A DNA stretch of 64,000 nucleotides from Agelaius tricolor (Eukaryota; Chordata; Aves; Passeriformes; Icteridae). The notes under the pieces were generated by a model, which did no database searches, had not been told where the DNA came from, and saw only the letters and a list, made by a program, of their open reading frames with translations. Below, in pieces: positions 51,656-64,000 of this stretch; the first letter of the stretch is position 1, and each line of letters starts with the position of its first letter. The position numbers were made by a program, and so were the translations under genes. Location of the stretch: the NCBI GenBank assembly GCA_023055355.1, contig JALJCS010000022.1, positions 9,905,001 to 9,969,000 on the forward strand, written 5' to 3'.

Positions 51656-52130
51656 GGCGGCCGCGGAGCTGTCACCGGGAACCGCGGGATGCCACCGGGA
51701 TGACGCCGGCCCGCGTGCCTGCCGTGCTTCCCGGGATGCACGTACCGAGTCGAGCCTGCGCAGTTCGTCTCAGAGGGTCTTGGTGGAAGGGTCTGCGGGC
51801 GCCGCCGGTGATCGCTGAGCCGCTCCGCTCAGATCGCGATCTTCCATCTTGGCGCTGTTCGCCGCCCCAGTTCTGTGCGGCCCCTTCCTCAGCAAACAGG
51901 GTTGGGCCTTTCTGACTGGCCGCAGGGGCGGTTACCGATCCGTCAGCGCTCCTTTGCAATCTACTTCCTTCCCCGGAGTTCCGGGCGCTGCCCGGGGCCG
52001 GGCGCTGTGAGCGGCGGCGGGCGGTGCATGAAGCCGGGCGCGGGCGGGGCCGCAGAGGCCGCTCCGCTGCGGGCGCGGCTCCGCCGCCGCCTCGGGAGGG
52101 CGCTGCGGGCGCGGAGAGCCGCGGGCCGTG
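51330..52130 (-). promoter_or_regulatory. NSMCE4A: CpG-island promoter of NSMCE4A
   Basis: Dense CpG surrounds and extends upstream of the NSMCE4A start. A CTGCGCAG element (NRF1-half-site-like, near 51756) and an ATCTTGGCGC element (YY1-like, near 51846) are visible. No TATA box was seen. The plus-strand side also has open frames, but none shows a recognisable protein. Confidence 0.75.
51451..51655 (-). CDS. NSMCE4A: NSMCE4A exon 1
   Basis: Coding starts at the ATG at 51655 in a GCCGCC context inside a CpG island. It gives MSHTGSSGDSSPDLRRRRSR, then an acidic stretch, and ends MIRSQYRELISTVQ plus one base before a GTAAGG donor. Human has IRHQYRALINSVQQ here. The Arg/Ser-rich start is species-variable. 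Confidence 0.94.
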
Positions 52131-52149
52131 AGGAGGAGGCGGGGACAGC

Positions 52150-52275
52150 CAACTCTGAGGGGAGCGAGGGGAAGAGAGAGGGAAAGGAAACAACTTCTGA
52201 GGGGAGTGGGGGAAAGCGACAGGGAAAGGAGCCAACTTCTGAAGGGAGCGAGGGGAAGCGACAGGGAAAGGAGCG
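52150..52275. repeat. 42-bp tandem repeat, three copies, upstream of NSMCE4A
   Basis: Purine-rich units begin with AACTCTGAG or AACTTCTGA at 52150, 52192 and 52234, exactly 42 bp apart. Each contains GGGGAGCGAGGGGAAG-like and AGGGAAAGGA blocks. Because 42 is divisible by three, the plus frame reads a 14-residue Glu/Gly/Lys repeat. I regard this as a purine-rich minisatellite at the edge of the CpG island rather than a proven gene. Confidence 0.85.
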
Positions 52276-52382
52276 CTGCGCTTGTTCCAGCGCCTCTCAT
52301 ACAGGGATGAGTCCGTGGAAACGCCTGCGCTCGTCCCTGAGCAGGGATCTGTGCTCTGGCAGATGAAATAAATGACTGGGCC

Positions 52383-52880
52383 GTAGAATGGTTTGGGTCG
52401 GAAGGGACTTTAAGGACCATCTAGTTAGAATCGTGGAATTATCAGGGTTGGAAGTGACCTTCGAGATCATCCAGTCCAGCTGCCCACCCGGCACTGCACT
52501 ATAACCCCTAAAGCACATCATCACCCAGCTCCTCCTGAACACCCGCAGGGATGGCGACTCCACCACCTCCCTGGAAGCCTATTCCTAATGCCTAAGTACC
52601 TAAACCGTGAAAACAAATTTTCTGATATCCAACCTGAATGTCCCCTGTCTCAGTTTAAAGCCATTTCCTCTGGTTGTCTCACTGCAGGCCCAGCAGAGAC
52701 CGGTCCCACCTCACCGCACCGATGAGGACAGCGATGAAGGCCCCCTGAGCATCCTTTTCTTAAGCCTAAAAACTCCCAGCTCCCTCAGCCATTCCTCAGA
52801 AGAGCTCTCTGGAAACTCTCCAGCACCTCCATGTCCTTCCTATAGTGAAGGGCCCAACTCTGAATGTACCACTTGAGGTA
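52383..52880 (-). mobile_element. CR1 LINE 3' fragment
   Basis: The inverted CR1 tail starts TAGAATGGTTTGGGTCGGAA. A second tail-like phrase, TCAGGGTTGGAAGTGACCTT, follows, so two nested or adjacent copies are likely. Coding remnants include CATCACCCAGCTCCTCCTGA and TCCAGCACCTCCATGTCCTT. It marks the end of the NSMCE4A upstream CpG region. Confidence 0.9.
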
Positions 52881-54926
52881 CAATGCTGAGAACAGAGGGA
52901 TCATCAATTTCCTGGTCCTGCTAGTCCCTGCAAAATGGAAATCATAACACTTAGCCCTTCATTGTTGATTAATACTATTATGTTGTTCTAATTGTTGTGG
53001 TAGAGGTTTGAAAGTATTTTTGGAAGTATTTTCTTTAATATCTTCATAGATCAGCTTGACTCAGTATATAGACATGGATCTATTTCAGTTTGCCCAAACC
53101 AGTACTTCAGCTGGACTACAGACTGCAACTATGCACAAGCTACTTTTCAAAATATATGTTTAAAATATGTAATACTTCAGTTTAATATTAATAAGTTATA
53201 TTTGAGCTCTTGAACTATTTTCTATTCTTTGTGTGACTTGTAGAGTGCTGTCAAATCTGCATTGCAAATTCAATATGAGTAATTTGCTTTCAGATGCTGA
53301 CACAGAAAGGCTAAAGAGAGGATCCAAACAAGACCAGGGCCCATTGTACACTACAGTACATAAACACATGGTAAAAAATACTCAGGATGCAAATACATGC
53401 TTAGCAAATGTGAATTACAATTTTTTACTGTCATCTCACTATGCTTAATAAAAACTCAACATTCCAAAATACTGCAATATATTGCCCTGCGTTTTTGTTT
53501 TGCTTGTCCAGATGATCAGATCTGTGCTTTCCTAGCTATTACTGTTTATATATGTCAGTTGTTACTGTCAACAGTGAAAATAGTAAGTGAAAAAAGTGTC
53601 CTACATGCAGCTAACTGCAAGATTTTCCAGTTGTCTTCACACACCAAGACTATTTTTTGTCTGATGTTCATTCAGTTCTCATTCATGCATATACATAAAA
53701 CCCTGTTCTCATTGAAGTGAGAAGAGACACATAGAGGAATCCTAAAATAAACATTGCAGATCTAGCAGGAGAGTTTCATTGTGTGCAGTTTTCATCATTC
53801 CCTCTTTTGCTCCTCTCAGGGAGCAGAAATGAATGTAGAGTTTCTGGCATTTAGCAGCAGATCTCCAACGGAATTTTATGTAAAATTGTACAATTTATAT
53901 ATACCATGATCATACAGATGCTGTATTTCAGCAAGGAAAGGTCAGTTTCCATTGTCACCACATACAGAGCAATAATGTGATATTTTATGGGGCTGAGCAG
54001 TGAATTACAAGAGGGATTCCCAGTGCACTTCAGCTTGGGAACTGCCCAGCACAATGGTGCCCTTATCTAGAGCCCCTAAAATGTGGATCTAGCACTATTT
54101 CATTTACTGTCAAATGTATTCACTTGTCCAGTTCTGGAAATTGGCCTCCTGATGTGAGCATCCCTGATTTGCTAGCAGATGTTCCCAGCCATTAATGGAA
54201 AAAGATTTGTCTTTAAATGAGACCTTTTAGTCACTGCCCAGGAGTGTTGCTTATGATTTTAAAGCATAAACCTTTTTTCGTTTCCCTTGAATACACCAAA
54301 ATAAATGCTCCTGTTCAGGATGAAGGGATAAAGCAAGAAATTAGTTGTCTAAAAACATGGCAGTACAGGATTGAAAACATCAGAAATAAAACATCTGAAA
54401 TATTTGGCATTCAGCTGCCAGCTCTGCAAGCAAACCCAGATGAGGGAAAACTCTTTTAATGAGTATAGCTAATGAAAAAAAATTGTTTTAGTAATGCAGA
54501 AGTGTGAATTAGTATACTTGATTCTTGCAGCAGCTTTTATTTCTGTATTTACAGATAATCCTGTGGGAGGTGAAAATCTGGCACCAGATATTCCCTCAGC
54601 AGTGTGGATTAGGTTACAGCCCATCACATCACCATAGACATTGTGCCAGTCTAAAGAGGTATTTTCAGAGACATACAAAAGAACAATTATTAATAGAACT
54701 GTGAAAAAAAAAAGGTCCCAGTTTGGTGAGATGTCAAGGAAAAAATCCTGTTAGGATCAATCCCTCATTGGCACCAGGAACCCTTTCTTTTTATGGACTT
54801 GGAAGGTTTCATTAAGTGAAAATCTGACACCAGGTTGCTACTATAACAACATGTGGAAGCCATGCTGCTGGAGGCCAAAATGCTGAAAACCTTCCACTTT
54901 TTCCCTACAATCAAACAGCAGTGTAG

Positions 54927-54993
54927 AAAAATAAAATAAAATAAAATAAAATAAAATAAAATAAAATAAAATAAAATAAAATAAAATAAAATA
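54927..54993. repeat. AAAAT pentanucleotide microsatellite
   Basis: About 13 tandem copies of AAAAT lie in the region to the right of NSMCE4A. The reverse strand reads a Phe/Ile/Leu/Tyr repeat that is not a gene. Confidence 0.95.
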
Positions 54994-57900
54994 ATCTTTG
55001 CAAGAAGGAGTAGGAAATATATACATATATCAGTGGTACCTCAGAGTGGAGAACAGCCAGACTGCTGCAGCCTTGGTGGTCCATCCAGAACATCTTGAAT
55101 GGAGGAATAAACAAATTAAAAGCAAATGTGGAACAATGTCAGATTTTTGCGAAAGCAGAAAGCCAATAAGTGTTATAAAGATCTGTGCACATATTTTGCA
55201 TAACTGCACGGCAATTTTTTGGACATAAAAATTTTAATGTGCTAATCATTTCTGTATTCACAGAAAATTCATAAATTCTCTATTTCTTATAGCAATCTGT
55301 AGAAATTATCACCTCTTAGACCTTGCCAATACCATGCAAACAACTGACTTAAGCCTAAGCACTTCTGGGATAGGTTTAATCCTATCCCAGCATATCATAT
55401 CTTGTGCTGATGTGGATATGTTTATATTTATGAGTTTAAAGGCCTGTAATTCACAGCCTATTAGGAAAGCAATGGTTTTTTTTTTTCCTTTTTGGAGCAG
55501 TGTATTCCAAGGGAGGATTTATAAAAGTACCATGTAAGTGAAAACATGCTCTGCTTAAAGGGACATTTCTGGGATTGGTGTGGGTTTCCCATTGCAGTGC
55601 CATGTGCTTTGGGGTTTATGCTTGAGGCAGCTCTGTGCTGAGGTGGCAGGGGCTGGTTCCCTGGAAAGCTCACACATCTCACACTCCAACCACCCCGTGC
55701 AAAGCAGTGCTGAAAGCTCCATCTCATCCCACAAGGGAACACACAAAGCTGCATTCCCTCTCTCCTGCCCATGTGGGCGAGGGAAAACTGAACTCAGGCA
55801 CAGGGATGAAGAATGCAACGGGGGCAGAAGATTTCTTTTTCCTTCTCTCCATCCTGCCAGGTAATCTGCTAGCATTCCTAGGCTTTCAGTGTTTATCCTG
55901 AGCTCCAGCAAGGCATTCCTTAGGAAATATGCAGAGCAGTGCTGCCTTGCAGTGGTTTCCTTAGGGCAGCCGTCACTTTCAGCAGTGCTGTTGTTATTTA
56001 CATTTATCACGTGCTAAATTGATCACTTTTCCCAACCTTTGCTTGTGAGGTCAGGTGAAAGGGACAGCCTGATACTTGGAAGTTACAGTGCTGGAGTAAA
56101 AAGCCAGAGGGTAGAATCCCAGTTACATTGGTTTAACATGGAACTTGTCTCCCTGCATTAAAAAAAATCCATATCCCAACAACAACAACAACACGGTGCC
56201 AACGTGCTGCACCCAGTGAACAGGACCTGTCCCTTGTCATTCCCATCCAGCAACTGAGAATTCCTGTGCAGAAGTGATGTGTCATAGCCCCACAGCTCCC
56301 TGGGTCAGATTCCTTACACTCATAGCTCTCCAGCATAGTGTTCTCAAACATCAGCCAATTCACATTAATAGAACACTTTCATGTGATCCAGGGAGAAAGG
56401 GGATCCACACACCAGCCAGGAGGGAAGGAGTGCAGAAGGTTATAAAAATCAGGGACAGAGTTGTGCATTTTCATTTTTAGTCTAGAGGAAAATTGGGTAA
56501 GTAATTTTTTATTAGTTCTTTAAATTTAAAAATGTCTAGACTCAAAACGGTTTACTAATTATGTTTTAGACATTACAAAAAGGCAAAGGGAGTGTCTGAC
56601 AAGTAAAAGAATTTTTTTTTCTCTGTACCAGAAAAAAAGAGTGTCTCCTTTGAGGTTCCATAGTTTCATGATCTCTTGTATAACTCGTTTTACAATCCCA
56701 TACCCTATATAGTGTGTCTACAGGATGATGTCTTGTTTAGTCAGTATCTCTCTAAGACCAAGAGACTGATCATTAAATGTGCATGTCCTAAAATAGCTGT
56801 TTTAAAAACAAGTTACAACATTACAGACTGTCATAACTATTTGCAAATGCTGGAGTTGTTAAATGTGGCTCTCTTCCACTTGTTCTTCTTTTTTGCAGAA
56901 ACAGTTCTGAGGGTTTGTGTCAAAAAGGATTGCTTGTTGTTTTGAAGTTGCCATGTAACAACAAGAATGTGTGTTTCTCATGCAGAATTTCAAGGATGAA
57001 ATGAGCTGGCTGCTCACTAGACAGATTATGCAGATGTTTGATGATGTTCTTAAGTGGGAACTGTCTACGATGTTTTGTCTTTCATGCATAGCAGAGTTTG
57101 TTTCAGGCTGTAAAACACAACACTGAGCAGCTGTAGGTACAATATTGCCTCTGGTGACCCAAACCTTATAGATCTTCAGGTAGGTGAAGTTAGTTTCAGT
57201 CTTACCCACTAAGGAGAACCAATTAAATCAAAATAAGATGAGCAAAAATTTAATTGTTACTGTTTTTAACATTGACGACATGACATTGAAATCTGTTGTC
57301 AATGTGTATGTCCATGGCCACTTCAGTTATTTCAGGATTTTATTACTGAGCAGGGTTTATATTATCATAATGTTTTGGCAACTGTTTTCCAAGCTTTAAA
57401 AAATGGGTTTATCTTCAGGCAAAACTAACAATCTTATTGATAGGCAAAGGATGGCAGGCATGCTTCTGTCTGTATTATAAAGCAGGTATTTTCCACAAAA
57501 TCTGATCTTATTTTAAAAATAGAGTGTTTATAACTTGAATTTTGTCCTCGTGATTCAACTATTCAAGATCAAGCTGCTAATAACTTAGGAGCAGACTTTT
57601 TTCCCTTTACACAGCCCAAAAGATGGATTAGAATCTTACAATATACATGTAGGAGTTAAAAAAAATCTGTCCCTTCATGTCAAAATGTTTTCCTTGTAGA
57701 TTCAAATTTTAATTCAATGCTAATACCTAGAACCTATAAATCTTATTTTATAAGGATTTTGGACAGGAAAAAGGATGGTAGTTGACCAGAAAAGGCAGAT
57801 GGTCCTATGGGTGGATGATCTCAGGCTTAGTTCTAAGTAACATGACATCTCCATCTGCATCTGCATCCCATCCAGTCATTTTCCCATCTCTAAGGCAGAG

Positions 57901-60900
57901 TCCTGTGACAATGACAGGCTTGGGTGTCCTGGCCCGAGGAGATCAGAGGGCACTTTGCACATGCACGAATTTCCTAGTGAGTGTTTTCATCCAGCATTGT
58001 AACATTGTGACAGCATTGCTGTGGGAAGCAACCCAGTCTGGGGAAAAGCCAATCTGAGCTGACCTGAGTTACATTATAGTTGGAGTTTTATCAGAAAAGT
58101 CCACAACAAGTCTGAAAAGAGTAACATTTTACCCTACTTCTATGATCGAGGCTTAATGCTAAATGGATGGCTTAAGTGCAGTTAATTGATTCCACATTTA
58201 ATTGCAGAAACTAATGGTTTGAAGAGCTGCACTTCTGACAGCCAGGATAAGAGCTGAGCCATCAGAGATTATAGTTTCTCTTTTTCTTGACATAATCCTT
58301 TTCTAAGTACTAAAAATCACATGGTGAAACACAGTTTGATTGAAGTTTTGTATGTTTTCATTAGAAGTTCTTTAATGCAGGATCCTATGAAAATACAGCA
58401 GTTGGTCAAGATCCATATACAGAATATACAAGCCTCAGCAAGCTTGACAAAATACTGAACTATATCTTCTTGCCAAATTAAATTTGTCATTAAATGCTAG
58501 TTAGGACTTGACAGACTCATTTACTTCCCTGCTTTCCCAGCAAGCATAAGATCCAACCAGCCCTCTTTATTCTTGGTCAAACCCAAGCTTCAGCCAGCTC
58601 TGAGTCCCTGCAAATGGATTCAGATATTTATATTTATTTGCTTCATGTGTAAACAGTAGTGTGCTGCAGGGAACTTGGTAGGACTTTAATGGGTCTGTGC
58701 ATAAATATAAGGTAAGAATGATTTATTTTATTACCTAGATGAAATCTGCTTTTCTGAGTATAAGTAATCAGAAAAGATTTGCTGGTTCATGGCAACCTGA
58801 CTGGATGAAAACAGTTTTTTCCTGCTACCAAAACATACTGTGATTAATATAGTGCTAATATTTTTGTTTTGATATGAACAGCTGTCATCTTTTCTACAGG
58901 AATATTTTAGAAGGGAACATGAGCAGCAGAATTGTGAGTAAGAAAGCAGGATGATGAGATAATCTCCCTAGAAACAATGAAATAAACCGGAAAACTTTAT
59001 CAGTGAACCAACACTATAGATGTTTCTGCAGAATAGATCTGAGGAACTGACAAACTGAGACAAAGGAATTCTTTGGTAAATATTATTTCAGAACATTTTG
59101 TCCCATTCCCAAAATGTGTAAAAAATACCTCTTTTGGGGAGATGCTAAAATAGGGAAGGATTTGTTCCTCAGCTCTGTTTTCTGTGATTCTGTGAAGTGT
59201 CAGCCAAACAGCACCATTTCTGTGCACTGAGGGTTCACTGTCAGATTTTCACAAACTCTCCAAAAAAGGCAGAGAGGATCCTCCTAGATCTTTTGAAGCA
59301 CCAACGATTTTTGATGTTGACAAACTGACATCATAAGCAACTCCTTGTTGAAGGCAGAAACACAACTGCTGCAGTAAGGGCAGGGGGGAAAAAGTACAAA
59401 GAAGCTGTTCATGAGTATCAAAATTCCAGTTTTCACAGCACAGCTTCATAAATCTGCAGGTTTTGACCTCATCTGCCCATATTTTAATGTGTGTTTTTAT
59501 TCTCCAGCACTTCAGGGGGACGTGTGTGTTCCATTATGCAAAGCTGTCAGTTCTAACAGCAGTGGGATCTGTTGTCTGTTTTTCTGTGTCTGTGTTTTAT
59601 ATCTGCAGCATATTGACACTATTGAAAATACAGTCATTATTAGAATCTCTTGTGCTCAGCTGCATGCCTACTTTTTACTTTCTTGCTGTTACTCACAGTT
59701 TCCATGCAACTTGCAACTGTAAACTGAAAATTACACTTAACCACTTTCTTGATGAAAAAGACCTGATTTTAGCCACACTTTTGGAGCATTGCACAGTTTT
59801 ATTGAACCCATATGAAAATCTCTGCATGATGCAAGGGGCAGGAGGTTTAAATTCAAGGCCTACATAAAGTAGGGGGTTTTTTTGCAGTTTCTTTGGTAGA
59901 CTCTTAAATCACACAATGCTCACACCAAGGGGTGAAATGTGTCAGGAGCACTGATCATGGAAATATTCTTGAATTCTAATAAACAAGGCTTAACATTTCT
60001 TAATTGTCCTTATATGCAATATTTAGTTCCTGCATGAAGACTCACCAGCCCAAAACAAAGATTTCAATTGTGGCACTATTAAACCATTTCTGCTGGCAAA
60101 AAGAATTCAAGAGTTTCAAAAATTATACTTGATCCCTTTGCACCAATATATTGTACAGTCTCATGTTATCATTTTGTGGCAAGTTCTGTTCTTATGTATG
60201 AAGAGTTTTGAAGAGTCAATCTGTGGGCTATCACACTTTTCAGAGAAGAATATTACTCCTTTCCAGATGCATAGGAGTTCACCAAGTAATCTTGAAGAGT
60301 TTTCTCAAACAAGGGCAAAAGACTCACATTTGGGTACTAGAAGAAACCTAAATCTTTATTCACATGAACTTTAAACTGGACAAACAATTGTAGGCCTTAT
60401 TTTGTGCTCATTCCACTGGCTTGAAATATGCTTAATATCCATGTTTTGGTACTGGTGACTGGTACTTAGCTGCCTGCATGCTGTCATGGATTCCTCTTTA
60501 AAGTAGAATTTTTATATATTCAAGGTTATAATCCCTGCTTAAAAGTGCCAGTGTAGTGCATAATTATGTATAACAACTATTTTGTGAGCCTGGTCTCCAG
60601 GGAACCCTCCCCAAACCAAACCTGAGACTGAGTTGAGGTACTGTAAAGCCTGCAACTGGCATAGTCCTTAATGATGATGAAATGCCAATGAAAAAATACA
60701 CCTGTAAATTAAGAGTGAACTTCTGAAACTGGATATTGTGGAAAATGAGTGGAAAATGAGAACATGAATATAAATAGTGGACACCCAGCTGGGGGAAGGC
60801 AATAAGTTATAAGAGTTTAAATCTGTCATTAGGTGAAGCTGATTAGGTTTAGGTCTGTCAGGAGGATGAAGAGTTGTGCCATCTGTAACAACAGTGAGCA

Positions 60901-62879
60901 GCTTAGGTAACTTTATCTCCACCAGGGATCACCAGGACCACTTCCCACCAGCACAGCATTAGATCATCTTCTAAAAAAGCCACTGCCACAAAGGCAAACA
61001 TCAAACCTGGTCTGGAGGGGGATAATGCAGCTCAGGCACCATTTGTTGTCACCAGGGCATCATAAACACATGGAAGACTGGCTGTAACTGACTCCTCTCA
61101 ATCTTGTTTTGCAATTCTGCTTAGTTGAATCAAAGGAATTGGGGGAAAGTAAGTTTATAATTTATAGGTTTATAGGAAAACAGGTTCATAATTTATAATT
61201 TATATATAATTATGTTTATAGCATAAACATTAATTCATTACAATACTTTTAACATGTTAACAGGTATGAAACTATTGTAATGTCTGTAAGGAAGAATTCT
61301 TATTAGTATGCAATTATTATCCTTTGGAAAAAAGAACATAAGTTTATTTTAGCCTTAATGCTGGGTTGTTGTTTTGTTTTGTTTTTTTTTTAATTTATGG
61401 ATGATGTTACTCTGCACAAAACTGTTCTCATGACCTTACAAATAAACCTGAGGAAACATTTTGGTCCTGATTGGCCTTGAAATCTGATGGAGTCTTTTTG
61501 TGTAGAGTTAGATCATACTTAGAAAAGTCCATAATCCAGGGAATATTCCATGTCAAATATAATCTCTTCTTTTAGAACAGTCACGCCACATCAAACCAAT
61601 AATCATCTTCATTCTGTATCATGATTCTGAGGGCTGAACACCAGCTGTGCTTTCCTGCCTAGCTCAGGATTACACAACATATTAACAGCCTGATCACCCC
61701 CCTGTGCCTCAATTTCTGCTTTTCTGAAATGTCAGCAGCATTCTCCTGCTTTGTGAATTGGTGAGGAACTTGCACAGCAATCCAACTAAATGCTCAGAGT
61801 ACACCTAGGTGTTGTGTTTACTTAATCTAACTTTTTCAAGGTGCAGAAGACTGAAGAAACTCAACAAATTTAGTTTCAAAGTAAATATTTTTTCATCCAA
61901 ACTCGGGAGCCTTTGTAAACAACTTATGAGCACTATCTTGACTTCAATTTCAGAGGTCAGTGACTCAGTTCCCAGAGTTAGTCCTGCAAAAACCTAATAC
62001 ACTTGCTTGGACTAGAATATGAAATCTAACCCCTGTCTGGCCATTAACAACTTGTCTTGGTGTGCAGCTCTCCAGAGAGGTTTATTTTCCCAGCCTGCTC
62101 TCACTACTGACAAAACACAGCATTTCTGGAGTAAGAGTATTGACAGCTGCAAAACATTCAATAGCTGAGTTTTTATCTAATTTATTCTCACTCAGTGATC
62201 GAACAGCTATCAAGAAATTATTAAAAACAGCCTCAGGCTCCATGGCCTCTAACTGAGGATTAAAGATATAATCTGCATAAAATATCTGCATTTATATATG
62301 TGGAATATTTCATATATGCATGTGTACATATGTGTGACTGTGTGGTAGGTGGCTATGTACCTGTGTTGTGTCAGCAGAAAGAAAACCAATAAACATCCTG
62401 AGGAGAGTGTCTGAGTACTGGAGGCTTTCCAGGAGCCTGAGAAGAGTTCTCCTCTCCTGGGATGTTTGTGTGGGCACAGAGGGTGTGTGAGCACAAAGCC
62501 CAGAAAGCAGCTGCAACCTGCCAAGCCTGACGTGTCAACACACACCTCAGGCCAGGAAAGTGGGAGATTAAATACTGCTGCCATCCACAGTAGGGAGAGA
62601 CAGGTGCTGGCAGCTGGTTCAGACCCCAGAGCTAAAGCAGAACAAGCAGGAAGGAGCCCCTGCCCCTGATCTGCCTCTTCCCTGCCTTCCCATCAGCTCT
62701 CAGAAAATCAGTGCCTGTGGCAACTCTGCTCTGCCTTGTCTTTCCACTCAGTCTCGTGGAGAAAGGGAGGGGAAAAAAGGGAATGCATGAACAGAAGAAA
62801 CAGAAGGTAGACTCAGAAGGGAAAGCCAGAAAAATAATTTGAAGGAGGAAGGACCTGAAAAGAGGCAAGAAGGGGCTGG

Positions 62880-63270
62880 GAACACAAACCCTGTGAGTAG
62901 CCCTGAGGGAGCTGGGGGTGCTCAGCCTGCAGGAAAGGAGACTCAGGGCTGCCCTCATCACTCTCACAGCTCCTGAAAGGTGCCTGTGCTCAGCTGGGGC
63001 TGGGCTCTGTCTCCAGCAGCACTGACACAACCAGAGCACTCAGCCTCAAGGGAAATACAGGTTGGATAGCAGGAAAAAGTTTTTCACAGAAAGGGTGATA
63101 AAGTTCTGGAATGGCTGCCCAGGGAGGTGCTGGAGTCCCCATGCCTGGGTGTGTTTGACAAAGCCTGGATGTGGCACTGGGTGCCAGGGTTGAGTTGAGC
63201 TGTTGGGGATGGGTTGGACTCGATGATCTTGGAGGTCTCTTCCAACCCAGAGATTCTGTGAATTCTGTGA
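62880..63270 (+). mobile_element. CR1 LINE 3' fragment
   Basis: Forward CR1 sequence includes GAGCTGGGGGTGCTCAGCCT, GGCTGCCCAGGGAGGTGCTG and GGGTTGGACTCGATGATCTT. It ends GAGATTCTGTGAATTCTGTG, the expected tandem 3' terminus of CR1. It is one of the best-preserved copies in the window. Confidence 0.92.
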
Positions 63271-64000
63271 AAGAAATAATTCATCCTGTGCTGCATTCTT
63301 CCCAGGCCCTACATGTGCCTCTAGACATGTTAAACCAACTGATCCCCACCTTGTTTCTTCCTCTGCCTCACATAATGTGGATTTTCATCTCTCTGGTGGG
63401 AATGTCCCACCATTCCCAGTGCTGAGACTGGACACCAGAGCAGGCAGACCAGTTTGAGGAGCAGAGAGCAGGTTCTAAAAATCCTGCCCTCACATCAGAC
63501 CTCCCACCACCACTTCCAGAATTTTGCCCCAAGTCACAGGACATGTTCTTCTCAGCTTTAGGGAGAAGATTTAGGAACAGAAATTCCTCACTTTGAATGA
63601 CTTGTTTGCATTTAGAGTGTGAAAACACATGTAAACTTTGTCAGGTTGGCTATGGACCTGATTTATACAGTCATATATGTCTCATAATGCAAGTGTTGGG
63701 GAGGTGTTGTTAATAAATCATAATTAGCTGCTTATAAAAGCCCAGCAGTAATAATAAGGAAATATCTTGCAGTCCTGCACAATGATAGGCACAGACTGAC
63801 CAGGTGAATTATGTAGGTCAGCCTCCTCTAAAGCTCCCAAGCCCTATCAGCTGGTGGTGTTCAAAACTTCAATAGGAATCTGTGTGCAGCTCTCCATAGC
63901 TGGAATGTGCATGTGGGCATGGAGAGAGAGTGCACAGAGCTGTGTTTTGTCTGCATCCACAGCCTCCCCACTGACTGAAGTGCTGCATATGGAATCTGCT

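Larger units (their letters stand above)
52881..64000. other. Non-coding region right of NSMCE4A
   Basis: No exon with recognisable protein similarity was found on either strand. In mammals TACC2 lies on this side in divergent orientation, so part of its 5' region may extend here. The TACC-domain exons are certainly absent. Contents are the AAAAT microsatellite, one CR1 copy and otherwise unique sequence. Confidence 0.65.

Noticed and set aside
51875..52366. A 163-codon plus-strand frame with Glu/Gly/Lys repeats
   Set aside because: It is explained by the 42-bp tandem repeat and CpG island. No homologue or splice partner was recognised.
52881..64000. TACC2 exons expected from mammalian gene order
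   Set aside because: I looked for TACC2 coding segments on the plus strand and found none I could support.

Overview
The window is vertebrate nuclear DNA, most likely from a bird and probably a passerine. The evidence is AT-rich introns with consensus GT-AG splice sites, two sharp CpG-island promoters, at least eight CR1-type LINE 3' fragments in both orientations, one LTR-like insertion, and simple repeats. No bacterial operons, CRISPR arrays or tRNA genes were seen. Most long open frames are chance frames in repeats or CpG islands.

Two genes are supported, both on the minus strand and arranged head to tail. NSMCE4A (SMC5/6 complex kleisin) is complete: ten coding exons run from the ATG at 51655 to the stop at 42036 and encode 358 aa. 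ATE1 (arginyl-tRNA-protein transferase) follows about 1.6 kb downstream. Its first exons lie at 40.0-40.4 kb and its exons run down to 12840. The last coding part (about 100 residues by comparison with mammals) is not in the window, so the gene runs off the left edge. ATE1 keeps both alternative-splicing modules known from mammals. These are two alternative first exons (40308-40395 and 40015-40117) joining the same exon 2 in the same phase, and two 129-nt exon 7 variants (32528-32656 and 31499-31627) that look mutually exclusive.

Layout from left to right: 1-12.8 kb is ATE1 intron 10, with a CR1 fragment and a duplicated 150-bp segment. 12.8-39.1 kb holds ATE1 exons 10 to 2, with a 1.1-kb 32-bp satellite-like array at 26-27 kb that contains perfect palindromes. 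39.8-40.7 kb is the ATE1 CpG-island promoter with an exact 25-bp x 7 minisatellite. 42.0-51.7 kb is NSMCE4A; its intron 9 carries a 24-copy GC-rich minisatellite directly abutting an LTR-like element. 51.3-52.3 kb is the NSMCE4A CpG island. 52.4-64 kb is non-coding as far as can be read, with two CR1 copies and an AAAAT microsatellite. In mammals TACC2 lies beyond NSMCE4A, but no TACC2 exon was recognised here.

The two genes belong to different pathways: arginylation and the N-degron pathway for ATE1, genome maintenance for NSMCE4A. Their adjacency appears to be conserved vertebrate synteny rather than a functional operon.
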